64,000 bases of DNA from Phycisphaerales bacterium UBA5793. GTDB lineage: Bacteria; Planctomycetota; Phycisphaerae; Phycisphaerales; UBA5793. The DNA lies in the NCBI GenBank assembly GCA_002418285.1, contig DIDT01000010.1:50572-114571 (forward strand). Direction: 5' to 3'. Made by a program: the position numbers and the translations under genes. This document shows, one piece after another, positions 34,851 to 42,314 of the stretch; position 1 is the first letter of the stretch; every line of letters starts with the position of its first letter. The notes beneath the pieces are model-generated. The model was given only the letters and a program-made list of their open reading frames with translations. It did not search any database and was not told where the DNA came from.

Positions 34851-35672
34851 TCACTTCCCTCCGTTCGGGTCGGACGCATCGTCGCCGAGGTCGACCTCGA
34901 TGAGGCTGCGGTCAAACTGCTCGAACTCGAGCGTGTTTTCCGTGGGATCCCGCATCGTTCGGCGCAGTTTTAGTGGCTCGAACTGCTTGGCATCCGCGTG
35001 TGGATCGATGATCGCCCGGATGCGGAAGACCCGAACCGACTGTTCCTCCACCTTGGACTCTTTGGAGTACCGAAGTTCAACGTCGCGAAGCAACGAGCAC
35101 TGCCCAAGGTTTGTGAGATACTCAGCAACGTGCTGGTTGGTTGGGGCGACGCCCTCCATCTCGATGATGACCTGGTAGACCGGCACTTCGATCTTGCGTT
35201 CCTCCGCTTCGTCCGCCTTGGTCGGTTTGCGCGACGCTGAGGTCTTGGCATCGCCCGTGATCGACTTCACCTTCGTTGCGGATGGGGGAGGCCGCTTGAC
35301 CTTCTCTTTCTCGGACTTGAGGTCAAACTCTTGAAGACTCACTGCGTCCGGCATGCGGTTAATCAGCTCGGCAAGCAGAATTGAGCGCGGCACACGTTCG
35401 ACCAGCGCTGCCGCGACCTCAGCCCGATCCACCAGTTGCTGCTTCTGGCGCTCAAGTTCCTCGAGTTCACTGATGCGCTTGGCGGCCTCGGTAAAGTGGA
35501 TATTTATTTCTTGCTGCTCCACTTTGACGCGCGACCACTGACGGTTCGTCACCAGAAACGCGCCAACTACGGCCGTCATCACCACAATAAACAGCGTCAG
35601 GCTCAGAATGCTGGTGCGCCGCTCCGCCCGCTGGGCGAGGTAGTCTTCCGGGAGGAAACTGGAATGCGGCAT
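34851..35672 (-). CDS. pilN: Type IV pilus assembly protein PilN
   Basis: A 273-residue inner-membrane protein with a conserved cytoplasmic N-terminal tail (SSFLPEDYLAQRAERR), the part of PilN that docks onto PilM, then a helix (ILSLTLFIVVMTAVVGAFLV), a coiled coil (QEINIHFTEAAKRISELEEL) and a periplasmic domain (SILLAELINRMPDAVSLQEF). The periplasmic domain contains a Lys/Pro-rich insertion (residues about 125-165). Start at 35672 fits the docking motif. It lies 56 bp downstream of pilM. Confidence 0.85.
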   Translation of the reverse strand: MPHSSFLPEDYLAQRAERRTSILSLTLFIVVMTAVVGAFLVTNRQWSRVKVEQQEINIHFTEAAKRISELEELERQKQQLVDRAEVAAALVERVPRSILLAELINRMPDAVSLQEFDLKSEKEKVKRPPPSATKVKSITGDAKTSASRKPTKADEAEERKIEVPVYQVIIEMEGVAPTNQHVAEYLTNLGQCSLLRDVELRYSKESKVEEQSVRVFRIRAIIDPHADAKQFEPLKLRRTMRDPTENTLEFEQFDRSLIEVDLGDDASDPNGGK

Positions 35673-35728
35673 GGGAATACTCCGATACTGGCACAAACTT
35701 CAGAACTGCGAATACTCAGACCTTTTGC

Positions 35729-36982
35729 TCACGCATTGGCTGGACAAGCGCACAAACCCAGCGCCACCGACCAGCCAGGTTCGGCGTGCGACCCGTCAAA
35801 GCCCACAAATCGCTCTTCTCCTGTCCGATTCAAACGACCGAACGGGTTGCCTTGATAAGTGACGACGCCAATCGCTTCTGCAACTTCGCAACAGAACGCG
35901 CGATCCATACTCTCTCCGCCGACAAACACGATGCGATCGAGCGATCGGTCTTCAAAGAGGCGACGGTGGTACCGAGCGCACATTTTCAGTTCATCAATCA
36001 ACTGCTCCACCAACGGTTCGATCGCCTGTCGCACTGCAGAGCTGCCCTGATTGGACGCATCAGGACCGGAGTGTCCCGATTCACCATCAGCATGTACGGG
36101 CGCAAACTCACCGGGAACGCTTCCAACGCGCCGATCCGCGGCGGTTCCGACTTTTGCTGCTTGGATCCTTTGCACAACGTTCGCACCACCGCCGCTCAGT
36201 GCCGAGGCGCCAATCGCAGCACCCACCATCGCCGGGCGTGCTTCTGCAAGCCGATGCGCGCGAGCGGCGTTCAGATCGCAGCTAAGCACTTCTGCCAGTC
36301 GTTGATCAAAGTGCCTGCCGCCAACGGGAATCGTCTTGGCAAAGCGGATGTCCTTGCCGTGAGCGATCATCGCCTTGGTGCAACTGGCGCCGAGATCAAC
36401 GTAAAGCGTTGTGATCTCTTCGTCACCTTCGCGGCGATAGAGATGCTCGAACGATTTGACGACTGCGATAGGTTCGGCGTGGAATCCGCCGATTTCCATG
36501 CGGCACTTGTTCAGCAACTCGATCTGCCGCATGACGACATCACGTGCGACCGCAAAGCAGATGACTTCAATCATCTGCTGGTTTTCTTTGTATACATCTC
36601 CCACCTCGACGTGGCGCACGACGACGTTGTTGGGATCACAGGCGATGATGGCTTGCAGTTGCGCCTTCAACTGATCCGTAATGGCGTCGGCATTGTCGCC
36701 ACCGCGCACCTGCATGTGCTGCACAAAGGTCTGCCACGCAGGAATCGAGCAAATGGCTGTCTTGCCCTTGAATCCACCGTCGCGGATGAGTCGGGGCAGA
36801 GCCTCGGTCAGGAACATCTGGCGGGCGGCTGGGTCGTTGCGCGACGCTTCGGGGATGACCTCGCGGGCGGCGGCGATCAGTGTGGCCGGCTCACCGGGCT
36901 GCACCTGGAGCAACTTCAGTTCGGCATAACCGAAGTCGATCGCGACAGGCGCGATAGTGGATTTGAAGAAGCCCAGGGCCAT
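35729..36982 (-). CDS. pilM: Type IV pilus assembly protein PilM
   Basis: Actin-like cytoplasmic ATP-binding protein that forms a ring under the pilus platform. From the ATG at 36982 it is 417 residues: IAPVAIDFGYAELKLLQV (phosphate 1), TLYVDLGASCTKAMIAHGKD (phosphate 2), TIPVGGRHFD, and IVFVGGESM in the adenosine motif. There is an insertion of about 50 residues (VVQRIQAAKVG to SNQGSSAVRQ) relative to typical PilM. The ribosome-binding site GGAGG precedes the start. First gene of the pilus cluster, so the promoter probably lies in 36983-37168. Confidence 0.88.
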   Translation of the reverse strand: MALGFFKSTIAPVAIDFGYAELKLLQVQPGEPATLIAAAREVIPEASRNDPAARQMFLTEALPRLIRDGGFKGKTAICSIPAWQTFVQHMQVRGGDNADAITDQLKAQLQAIIACDPNNVVVRHVEVGDVYKENQQMIEVICFAVARDVVMRQIELLNKCRMEIGGFHAEPIAVVKSFEHLYRREGDEEITTLYVDLGASCTKAMIAHGKDIRFAKTIPVGGRHFDQRLAEVLSCDLNAARAHRLAEARPAMVGAAIGASALSGGGANVVQRIQAAKVGTAADRRVGSVPGEFAPVHADGESGHSGPDASNQGSSAVRQAIEPLVEQLIDELKMCARYHRRLFEDRSLDRIVFVGGESMDRAFCCEVAEAIGVVTYQGNPFGRLNRTGEERFVGFDGSHAEPGWSVALGLCACPANA

Positions 36983-37168
36983 CGATTTTCCGCCTCCAAG
37001 TCGGCGCGGTCTCCGCCATTCCCCACTGTTGGGGGCCATAGCGCAACCATCGCCTCACACTGAGAATCCTCAGCGTTCATCGGCGGCATAGTTTGTCTGG
37101 TTTAGCACCCGGACCTGAAGCCAGGGTGCCTGTTCGCATTGCGCCGCGTCTGGCGACGCCTTGACGGT

Positions 37169-38020
37169 TTATCCGCCGTTATCGGGTGCGGCAAACGGCA
37201 TGTTCACGGCTCGAACCACTTCGTCCAGTAACATGCTGATCTTCGCGCTGCTCCCTGCCGTGCGCTCCACGACGATGTACCCATCCTTATTAATGACATG
37301 CACCATCAGCGCGTGATTGCTGAATCCACCTGTCTGAGCATCGAGTTGAATGGGAATCTCGAGTTCATCGATCATCAGACGCTTGGTTGTTGGCACGTCC
37401 GATACGAGCAGGTCAACGCGATCAAAGTTGATGCCATGTTTGCGGCCGAAGATCTTGAGCACCTCAGGCGTGTCATTGGCCGGATCGAAACTCACGAGGA
37501 CAAACTGGACCTTGTCCGCGAGTTCCGGGGGCAGGCGGTTGGCCATGTCGGCGAAGTCGTCGGTGATTCTCGGACAGGCCGTCGGCGTCGGGCAGGAAGT
37601 GAAAATGGTGGACAGCACGATCGTCTTGCCGGCATAGTCTCGTGCGAGATTCACATCTTCGCCGTTCTCGTTCTTGAAGTTCAAATCGAGGTACGGCTGG
37701 CGCCCGATGATGGTCTGGAGTATGCCATCGTCAACCGAGGTCTGAATCGAACCAACGCGAGCCCGCAGATCCTCGGAATTGGCCGCCAGGGCAGCGGGTG
37801 CCGCAGCCTCGCTTTCTGGAGCGGCTTCACTGCCCTCTACCGCCGCCGTGGACCGATCAATCGGAGCATCGGCCGGCGCGCAGCAGTCCGGCAGTTCACC
37901 TGAAGCACTCTCAAACTCAGGCGTCGGCGTAGCGGGGGAATCGTCCTTGTCGCATCCGGCAAACGGAAGCAGCGCCGTCATCAACAAGCTGGCGCAGAAC
38001 GTTGTTTTGGTCAAGATCAT
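37169..38020 (-). CDS. SCO1/SenC-family copper-handling lipoprotein with altered cysteine spacing
   Basis: A 283-residue lipoprotein (lipobox LPFAGC, Cys 23) with a 65-residue low-complexity linker containing another Cys pair (PDCCAP), then a SCO1/SenC thioredoxin-fold domain from about residue 100. SCO proteins deliver copper to cytochrome c oxidase CuA. The copper-binding cysteines here are C143 and C149 (CPTPTAC, five residues between) rather than CxxxC; the conserved histidine is present (FSNHALMVH, H236). Other features fit SCO proteins: VSFDPANDTPEVLK and a GINFDRVDLL segment. No oxidase genes are nearby. Confidence 0.83.
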   Translation of the reverse strand: MILTKTTFCASLLMTALLPFAGCDKDDSPATPTPEFESASGELPDCCAPADAPIDRSTAAVEGSEAAPESEAAAPAALAANSEDLRARVGSIQTSVDDGILQTIIGRQPYLDLNFKNENGEDVNLARDYAGKTIVLSTIFTSCPTPTACPRITDDFADMANRLPPELADKVQFVLVSFDPANDTPEVLKIFGRKHGINFDRVDLLVSDVPTTKRLMIDELEIPIQLDAQTGGFSNHALMVHVINKDGYIVVERTAGSSAKISMLLDEVVRAVNMPFAAPDNGG

Positions 38021-38122
38021 GGTCGCTCTCCGGTGAAATCAGGCCCTGAGAAGGTTACGCACCGGCCCCGGATCGAGGTCGACGGGGGCCGGCCGAGACG
38101 GACGAATAGGGATTCGCCACTA

Positions 38123-38947
38123 TCACGGATCTCGCCGCGCCTTTCGAGCGGCAGCGACCATTTCACGTACACGGAGAGCATCCACCGGCTTGTCCCAGCG
38201 CCCGCTTTCCTTGATGTATGATCCGACAATCACGGCACTGGCGTGAGCCCAGAGGTCCACAAGAGAATCCGGCGCAGCTCCGCTCCCCACGAGAATTGGA
38301 AGCGACGTGGCCTCTCCCACCGTTCTGAGATCGTCGATGGCGGTCGGCTGGCCTGTTGCCGTGCCACTAACGACCACTCCGTCGGCGCCAAAGAACTCGG
38401 CTGCGCGAGCCATTTCGGCGATGTCCACATCCGAGGTGATCGCATGCGAACTGTGCTTCTTCTTGATGTCGGCAAAAACAGCGATGTGCTCGGCGCCGAT
38501 GGTTCGTCGATAGCGCAGCAGCGGCCCGGCATCTGCTTCATCGAGCAGACCCTCATCCGCAACTGACGCAAACACGAATCCCTCGGTTCGAATGAACTGT
38601 GCGTCGATCGCCTGCGCCGTGGCCAGGGCCTCATGATTCGCACCCGCGAGGATCTGCACACCGAGCGGGATGCGATCACCCACGGCGGCACGCACCGCAA
38701 TCCCGATGCGCGTCATTGCTGACACGATCTCCGGCCCGACGTGCCGTTTGAGATATGGCCGGTCGTGCATGTTCTCAATGATCAGTGCATCAAAGCCGGC
38801 CTCGGCAAGCAAAACTGCCTCTTTCGCAGCAAGCCTGGCAATGACGCCGACCGACTCCGCCGCGAACGGCGTCCCGGGAAGTGCGCCGACGTGCACCATG
38901 CCGATGAGCGGCTTGCTCCTACCGAGGATGGTGTCGATACTCACCAT
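38123..38947 (-). CDS. BtpA/SgcQ-family TIM-barrel protein
   Basis: A 274-residue cytoplasmic TIM-barrel protein of the BtpA family, named for a protein needed for photosystem I stability in cyanobacteria and related to SgcQ. Motifs: KPLIGMVHVGALPGTP, FDALIIENMHDRPY, MTRIGIAVRAAVG, PLGVQILAGANHEALA, FADIKKKHSSHAI, and GADGVVVSGTATGQPT. Its biochemical activity is not established in this lineage; a phosphosugar- or nucleoside-type substrate is plausible. It is 20 bp downstream of the nitrilase-type gene and may be in one operon with it. Confidence 0.85.
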   Translation of the reverse strand: MVSIDTILGRSKPLIGMVHVGALPGTPFAAESVGVIARLAAKEAVLLAEAGFDALIIENMHDRPYLKRHVGPEIVSAMTRIGIAVRAAVGDRIPLGVQILAGANHEALATAQAIDAQFIRTEGFVFASVADEGLLDEADAGPLLRYRRTIGAEHIAVFADIKKKHSSHAITSDVDIAEMARAAEFFGADGVVVSGTATGQPTAIDDLRTVGEATSLPILVGSGAAPDSLVDLWAHASAVIVGSYIKESGRWDKPVDALRVREMVAAARKARRDP

Positions 38948-38967
38948 GTTTTGCACCAGATGCTCAC

Positions 38968-39840
38968 TTAGACTCTCGCGATGCGTCCGTAAGTCTCAGG
39001 TCGACGATCGCGGTAGAACTGCCACACCTTGCGTACCTCGGCGATCTGATCAAGGTCAAGATCGGTGATGAGCACTTCGTCGTGCTCCCGACTCGCCTGG
39101 GCAAAAATCTGGCCGCGTGGATCACAGAAGTAACTCATGCCGTAGAACTCGCCGATATCCCATGGCTCTTCCCGGCCAACTCGATTGATCGCACCGACGA
39201 AGTACTGATTCGCCACGGCATGCGCCGGTTGCTCCAGTTTCCAGAGATACTCGCTCAGGCCCGCCACGGTTGCGGAGGGATTGAAGACGATCTCGGCTCC
39301 GTTGAGACCGAGTTCGCGCGCGCCTTCGGGGAAGTGGCGGTCATAGCAAAGGTACACGCCGATGCGCCCAAAGGGCGTGTCAAAAACCGGGTACCCGCCC
39401 GTGCCGTGTTTGAAGTAGAACTTCTCCCAGAAGCCCGGGTGGCAGTGCGGCAGGTGGTGCTTGCGGTACTTTCCGAGGTACTCGCCGGTGTGGCTGATGA
39501 CTGCAGCTGCGTTGTAGATCGCGCCGCCTTCGTCGGTCGCCAGTTCCGCGATCGGAACGATGAGCATCAACTCGCTTTCGCGCGCGACATCCTGAAACAA
39601 GCGAACAGTCGGACCATCCATCGGCTCGGCGAGGTCGTACCAGCGTGCATCCTGCTCCGCACAAAAGTACGGGCCATAGAAAAGTTCCTGGAAGCAGCAG
39701 ATCCGAGCTCCTCCATCGGCCGCCTCGGCTACAAGGGCGAGGTGCTTGTCGATCATCGCCTGCTTGATCTTGTCCAGAGGAGCATCCGTTCGTTCGCAGA
39801 GGCTGGCCTGGATGAGCGCGGCCCGGGTGATTCGCGGCAT
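38968..39840 (-). CDS. Nitrilase-superfamily amidase (N-carbamoylputrescine amidase / beta-ureidopropionase type)
   Basis: A 290-residue C-N hydrolase with the complete catalytic triad: E52 (CFQELFYGPYFCAE), K127 (GKYRKHHLPH) and C165 (VYLCYDRHFPEGAREL). The pattern NPSATVAGLSEYLWKLEQPAHAVANQ and AINRVG fits N-carbamoyl amide hydrolases acting in polyamine (AguB) or pyrimidine/beta-alanine catabolism (PydC). Which of these is right cannot be decided without partner genes, and none is adjacent. Confidence 0.87.
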   Translation of the reverse strand: MPRITRAALIQASLCERTDAPLDKIKQAMIDKHLALVAEAADGGARICCFQELFYGPYFCAEQDARWYDLAEPMDGPTVRLFQDVARESELMLIVPIAELATDEGGAIYNAAAVISHTGEYLGKYRKHHLPHCHPGFWEKFYFKHGTGGYPVFDTPFGRIGVYLCYDRHFPEGARELGLNGAEIVFNPSATVAGLSEYLWKLEQPAHAVANQYFVGAINRVGREEPWDIGEFYGMSYFCDPRGQIFAQASREHDEVLITDLDLDQIAEVRKVWQFYRDRRPETYGRIARV

Positions 39841-39900
39841 GAACAGTCCTTTCCTGATTCCGTCCGCAATCTTATGTGGCCCGAGCCCGGATGGGATGGC

Positions 39901-40164
39901 TCACAGGACGAGGACCGCAAATGCGACCAGCACGATGATGACGACAATGGTCAACAACCACGGGTGGCGCAGCAGCGGATTGCGCAAGCCGGTTGCGTGC
40001 TTCTCGTGGAACTGGACGGCCCCGCACTTGCTGCACAGGTCGACGCCGGCGTACAGCATGGCGCCGCATTCGTAGCAGCGAAAGGTGTTCTCGCTGAAGC
40101 GGGCAATATCCGCCTCGCTCGGTCCTTCGGCGTCGGGATCAAAATCATCATCGCTGAAGGTCAT
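39901..40164 (-). CDS. Small zinc-ribbon tail-anchored membrane protein
   Basis: An 87-residue protein with an acidic N-terminus, a zinc ribbon with two CxxC pairs (CYECGAMLYAGVDLCSKCG) and a single C-terminal membrane helix (LLTIVVIIVLVAFAVLVL) with no residues after it. Such proteins are common in planctomycetes as unknowns. It starts 6 bp after the pepA stop and is probably co-transcribed with it. Function unknown. Confidence 0.72.
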   Translation of the reverse strand: MTFSDDDFDPDAEGPSEADIARFSENTFRCYECGAMLYAGVDLCSKCGAVQFHEKHATGLRNPLLRHPWLLTIVVIIVLVAFAVLVL

Positions 40165-40170
40165 CAGTTC

Positions 40171-41655
40171 CTAATCCCAATTCTCCAGCACCGAGGCCAG
40201 CAGGCGTACTCCGAATCCTGTCGGTCCCGCGACGAAAGGCGATTGCTCGGAGTCGATGTTGCTCGTTCCGGCGATGTCAATATGGGCCCACGGAATCTTC
40301 TCGTCGACGAAGTAGCTGAGGAACGCAGCGCCCTGGATGGGATGCGCGTGGCGCACCGGCGCACTGTTCCAGATGTCCGCGTGCTTGCTCTTCATCATTT
40401 CGCGGTAGTCTTCCCACAGCGGCAAACGCCAGACCCGATCACCCGTGCCCTCGGCAGCGCACTCGATGCGCCCGCGTAGTTTGTCGTCGTTGCAGAACAG
40501 TCCGGCGCAGGTCGCGCCGAGGGCGACCACCACTCCGCCGGTCAGTGTCGCGAGATCAATGATCGCATCGGGTTTGACCTTCTTGCAACCCCAAGCCAGC
40601 GCATCGGCAAGTACAAGGCGGCCCTCAGCATCGGTATTGGTCACTTCGACACTCACGCCGTTGAGGTATGTGATGATGTCATCCGGGCGGTATGCCTCGT
40701 CACTGATGCTGTTCTCGGCCGCTGGCAAAAGTGCAACGACTTTGCAGTTCGGTTTGATCGCATGAGCGATGGCGTGCATGGCGCCGAGCACCGCCATCCC
40801 GCCGTTCTTGTCGTACTTCATTCCCTTCATGCCGTTGTTGATCTTGAGCGACAACCCGCCAGTGTCGTAGCAGATCGTCTTGCCGACGAGTAGGACCGTC
40901 TTCTTGCTGGAGCGCGGCGTATAAGAGAGTTCGATAAGGCACGGCGGATTCTCGCTCGCCTTGCCGACGTTGATCAGTCCCACGAGTTTGTTGGTCACGA
41001 GCGCCTGTCCCTTGATGACGCGGCACCTGATGCGCCCTTTCGAGCCGCGCGCCAGCTTTTGCGCCTGACTGGCGATGTAGGTCGTCGTCGCCACGTTGGG
41101 GGGCGTCGCAGCGAGGCGGCGGGCGAAGTTTGTCGACTCCGCCAGCGCCAGACCTTTGCGCAACGCGCTGCTGAGAGTTGCATCGTCCGCGCTCAACTTG
41201 AGCGCCTTGGTCTTCGCTTCCTTCTTCGTAGTCGACTTAAAATCGTTGAAGTCAAAAGCCGCCAGTCCGATGCCCTCCGCGAGTGCTTGAGCCAGGCGTT
41301 CACCTGGCATGGTGTCGGTCGTGAGTCCGCCCAACTGCAGCGAGGCCGTGGCGGCGCCGATGCGATCCAGCGCCCGCACGGCACCTGCGCCTACCTGCCT
41401 CACTACGCGGCCATCCAGCTTCTTTTTTTCACCCAGTCCGATGAGCACGTATCGGGTCTTTCCCTCGTCGACCAGGTGCGACTCACCCGCACTGCCGGTG
41501 ACCTCCGCCCGCTTGAGCGCCGCCGACAGCGCACCCTTGGTTGCCTTGTCGAGTGCCTTGTCTGCTTCCCGCAACGACTTGTCGTCGAAGTAGAAACACA
41601 CAATGGCGGCGGGTTTGGCGGTGCTGCGGGAGGCGATCTCGATGCTCTGATACAC
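40171..41655 (-). CDS. pepA: Leucyl aminopeptidase (M17)
   Basis: Zinc or manganese aminopeptidase, 494 residues. The C-terminal catalytic domain has GKTICYDTGGLSLK, MKYDKNGGMAVLGAM, the family signature NTDAEGRLVLADAL, and LATLTGGVVVALG. The N-terminal half is the variable M17 N domain. It cleaves N-terminal residues from peptides in the cytoplasm. The start is GTG, supported by an AAAGGAA ribosome-binding site 6-12 nt upstream; no better ATG lies near. Confidence 0.93.
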   Translation of the reverse strand: MYQSIEIASRSTAKPAAIVCFYFDDKSLREADKALDKATKGALSAALKRAEVTGSAGESHLVDEGKTRYVLIGLGEKKKLDGRVVRQVGAGAVRALDRIGAATASLQLGGLTTDTMPGERLAQALAEGIGLAAFDFNDFKSTTKKEAKTKALKLSADDATLSSALRKGLALAESTNFARRLAATPPNVATTTYIASQAQKLARGSKGRIRCRVIKGQALVTNKLVGLINVGKASENPPCLIELSYTPRSSKKTVLLVGKTICYDTGGLSLKINNGMKGMKYDKNGGMAVLGAMHAIAHAIKPNCKVVALLPAAENSISDEAYRPDDIITYLNGVSVEVTNTDAEGRLVLADALAWGCKKVKPDAIIDLATLTGGVVVALGATCAGLFCNDDKLRGRIECAAEGTGDRVWRLPLWEDYREMMKSKHADIWNSAPVRHAHPIQGAAFLSYFVDEKIPWAHIDIAGTSNIDSEQSPFVAGPTGFGVRLLASVLENWD

Positions 41656-41773
41656 GAAACGTTCCTTTCGATCGATGCGGCAAGTGTGGGAGCCGTTCGC
41701 AACGCAACCGGCTTGGCAAGTCTAGCGTCCCTGATACCGGTGATGAGGCAAACCGGTGCGGCTACCGTTTGGC

Positions 41774-42307
41774 ATGAAGACGCAAAACCTCTGGGCGCCG
41801 TGGCGTATGCAGTACATTGAGTCAATCAAGGATGAGCCGCAAGGCGGCAAGTCCGGCCCGGCGCGATCGTTTCTGCTCGACTACTGGGATCAGCCTCAGC
41901 AGGATGAAGCGCATTTCATCATCGAGCGCGACGAGCATGGCATGATTCTCTTTAATCTCTACCCGTTCACGAATGGTCATCTTCTCGTGGCACTCGGCGA
42001 CGCCCGGCCGCGACTGCTCGACTACGAACCATCGCAGCGCGAGGCGCTGTGGAAGCTCGTCGATCGAGCCACCGATCTCGTCGAACGCGCGTTGAACTGC
42101 CAGGGGGTGAACATCGGTGTGAACCAGGGGCGTGCGGCGGGGGCGGGTGTGCCGCAGCATTTGCACGTCCATGTCGTGCCGCGCTGGAGCGGGGACACCA
42201 ACTTCATCACCGTGGTGGGCGAAATCAGAGTGATCCCGGCGGCGCTGGAACTGATGTACAAGCGGTTTCGTGAGACTGCGGCGGCGCATCCACGAACTGT
42301 CGAGTGA
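41774..42307 (+). CDS. HIT-family hydrolase / AP4A phosphorylase-like
   Basis: A 177-residue histidine-triad protein: MKTQNLWAPWRMQYIES, a YPFTNGHLLVA strand, and the catalytic triad HLHVHVVPRW after AAGAGVPQ. The MQYI and NLWAPWR start and the W..DTNFITVVGEIRVIP end resemble the dinucleoside-polyphosphate hydrolase/phosphorylase subgroup. It acts on nucleotide polyphosphates in the cytoplasm. ATG at 41774 preferred over an upstream GTG. It converges with purL with 7 bp between stops. Confidence 0.88.
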   Translation: MKTQNLWAPWRMQYIESIKDEPQGGKSGPARSFLLDYWDQPQQDEAHFIIERDEHGMILFNLYPFTNGHLLVALGDARPRLLDYEPSQREALWKLVDRATDLVERALNCQGVNIGVNQGRAAGAGVPQHLHVHVVPRWSGDTNFITVVGEIRVIPAALELMYKRFRETAAAHPRTVE

Positions 42308-42314
42308 TGTGTCG

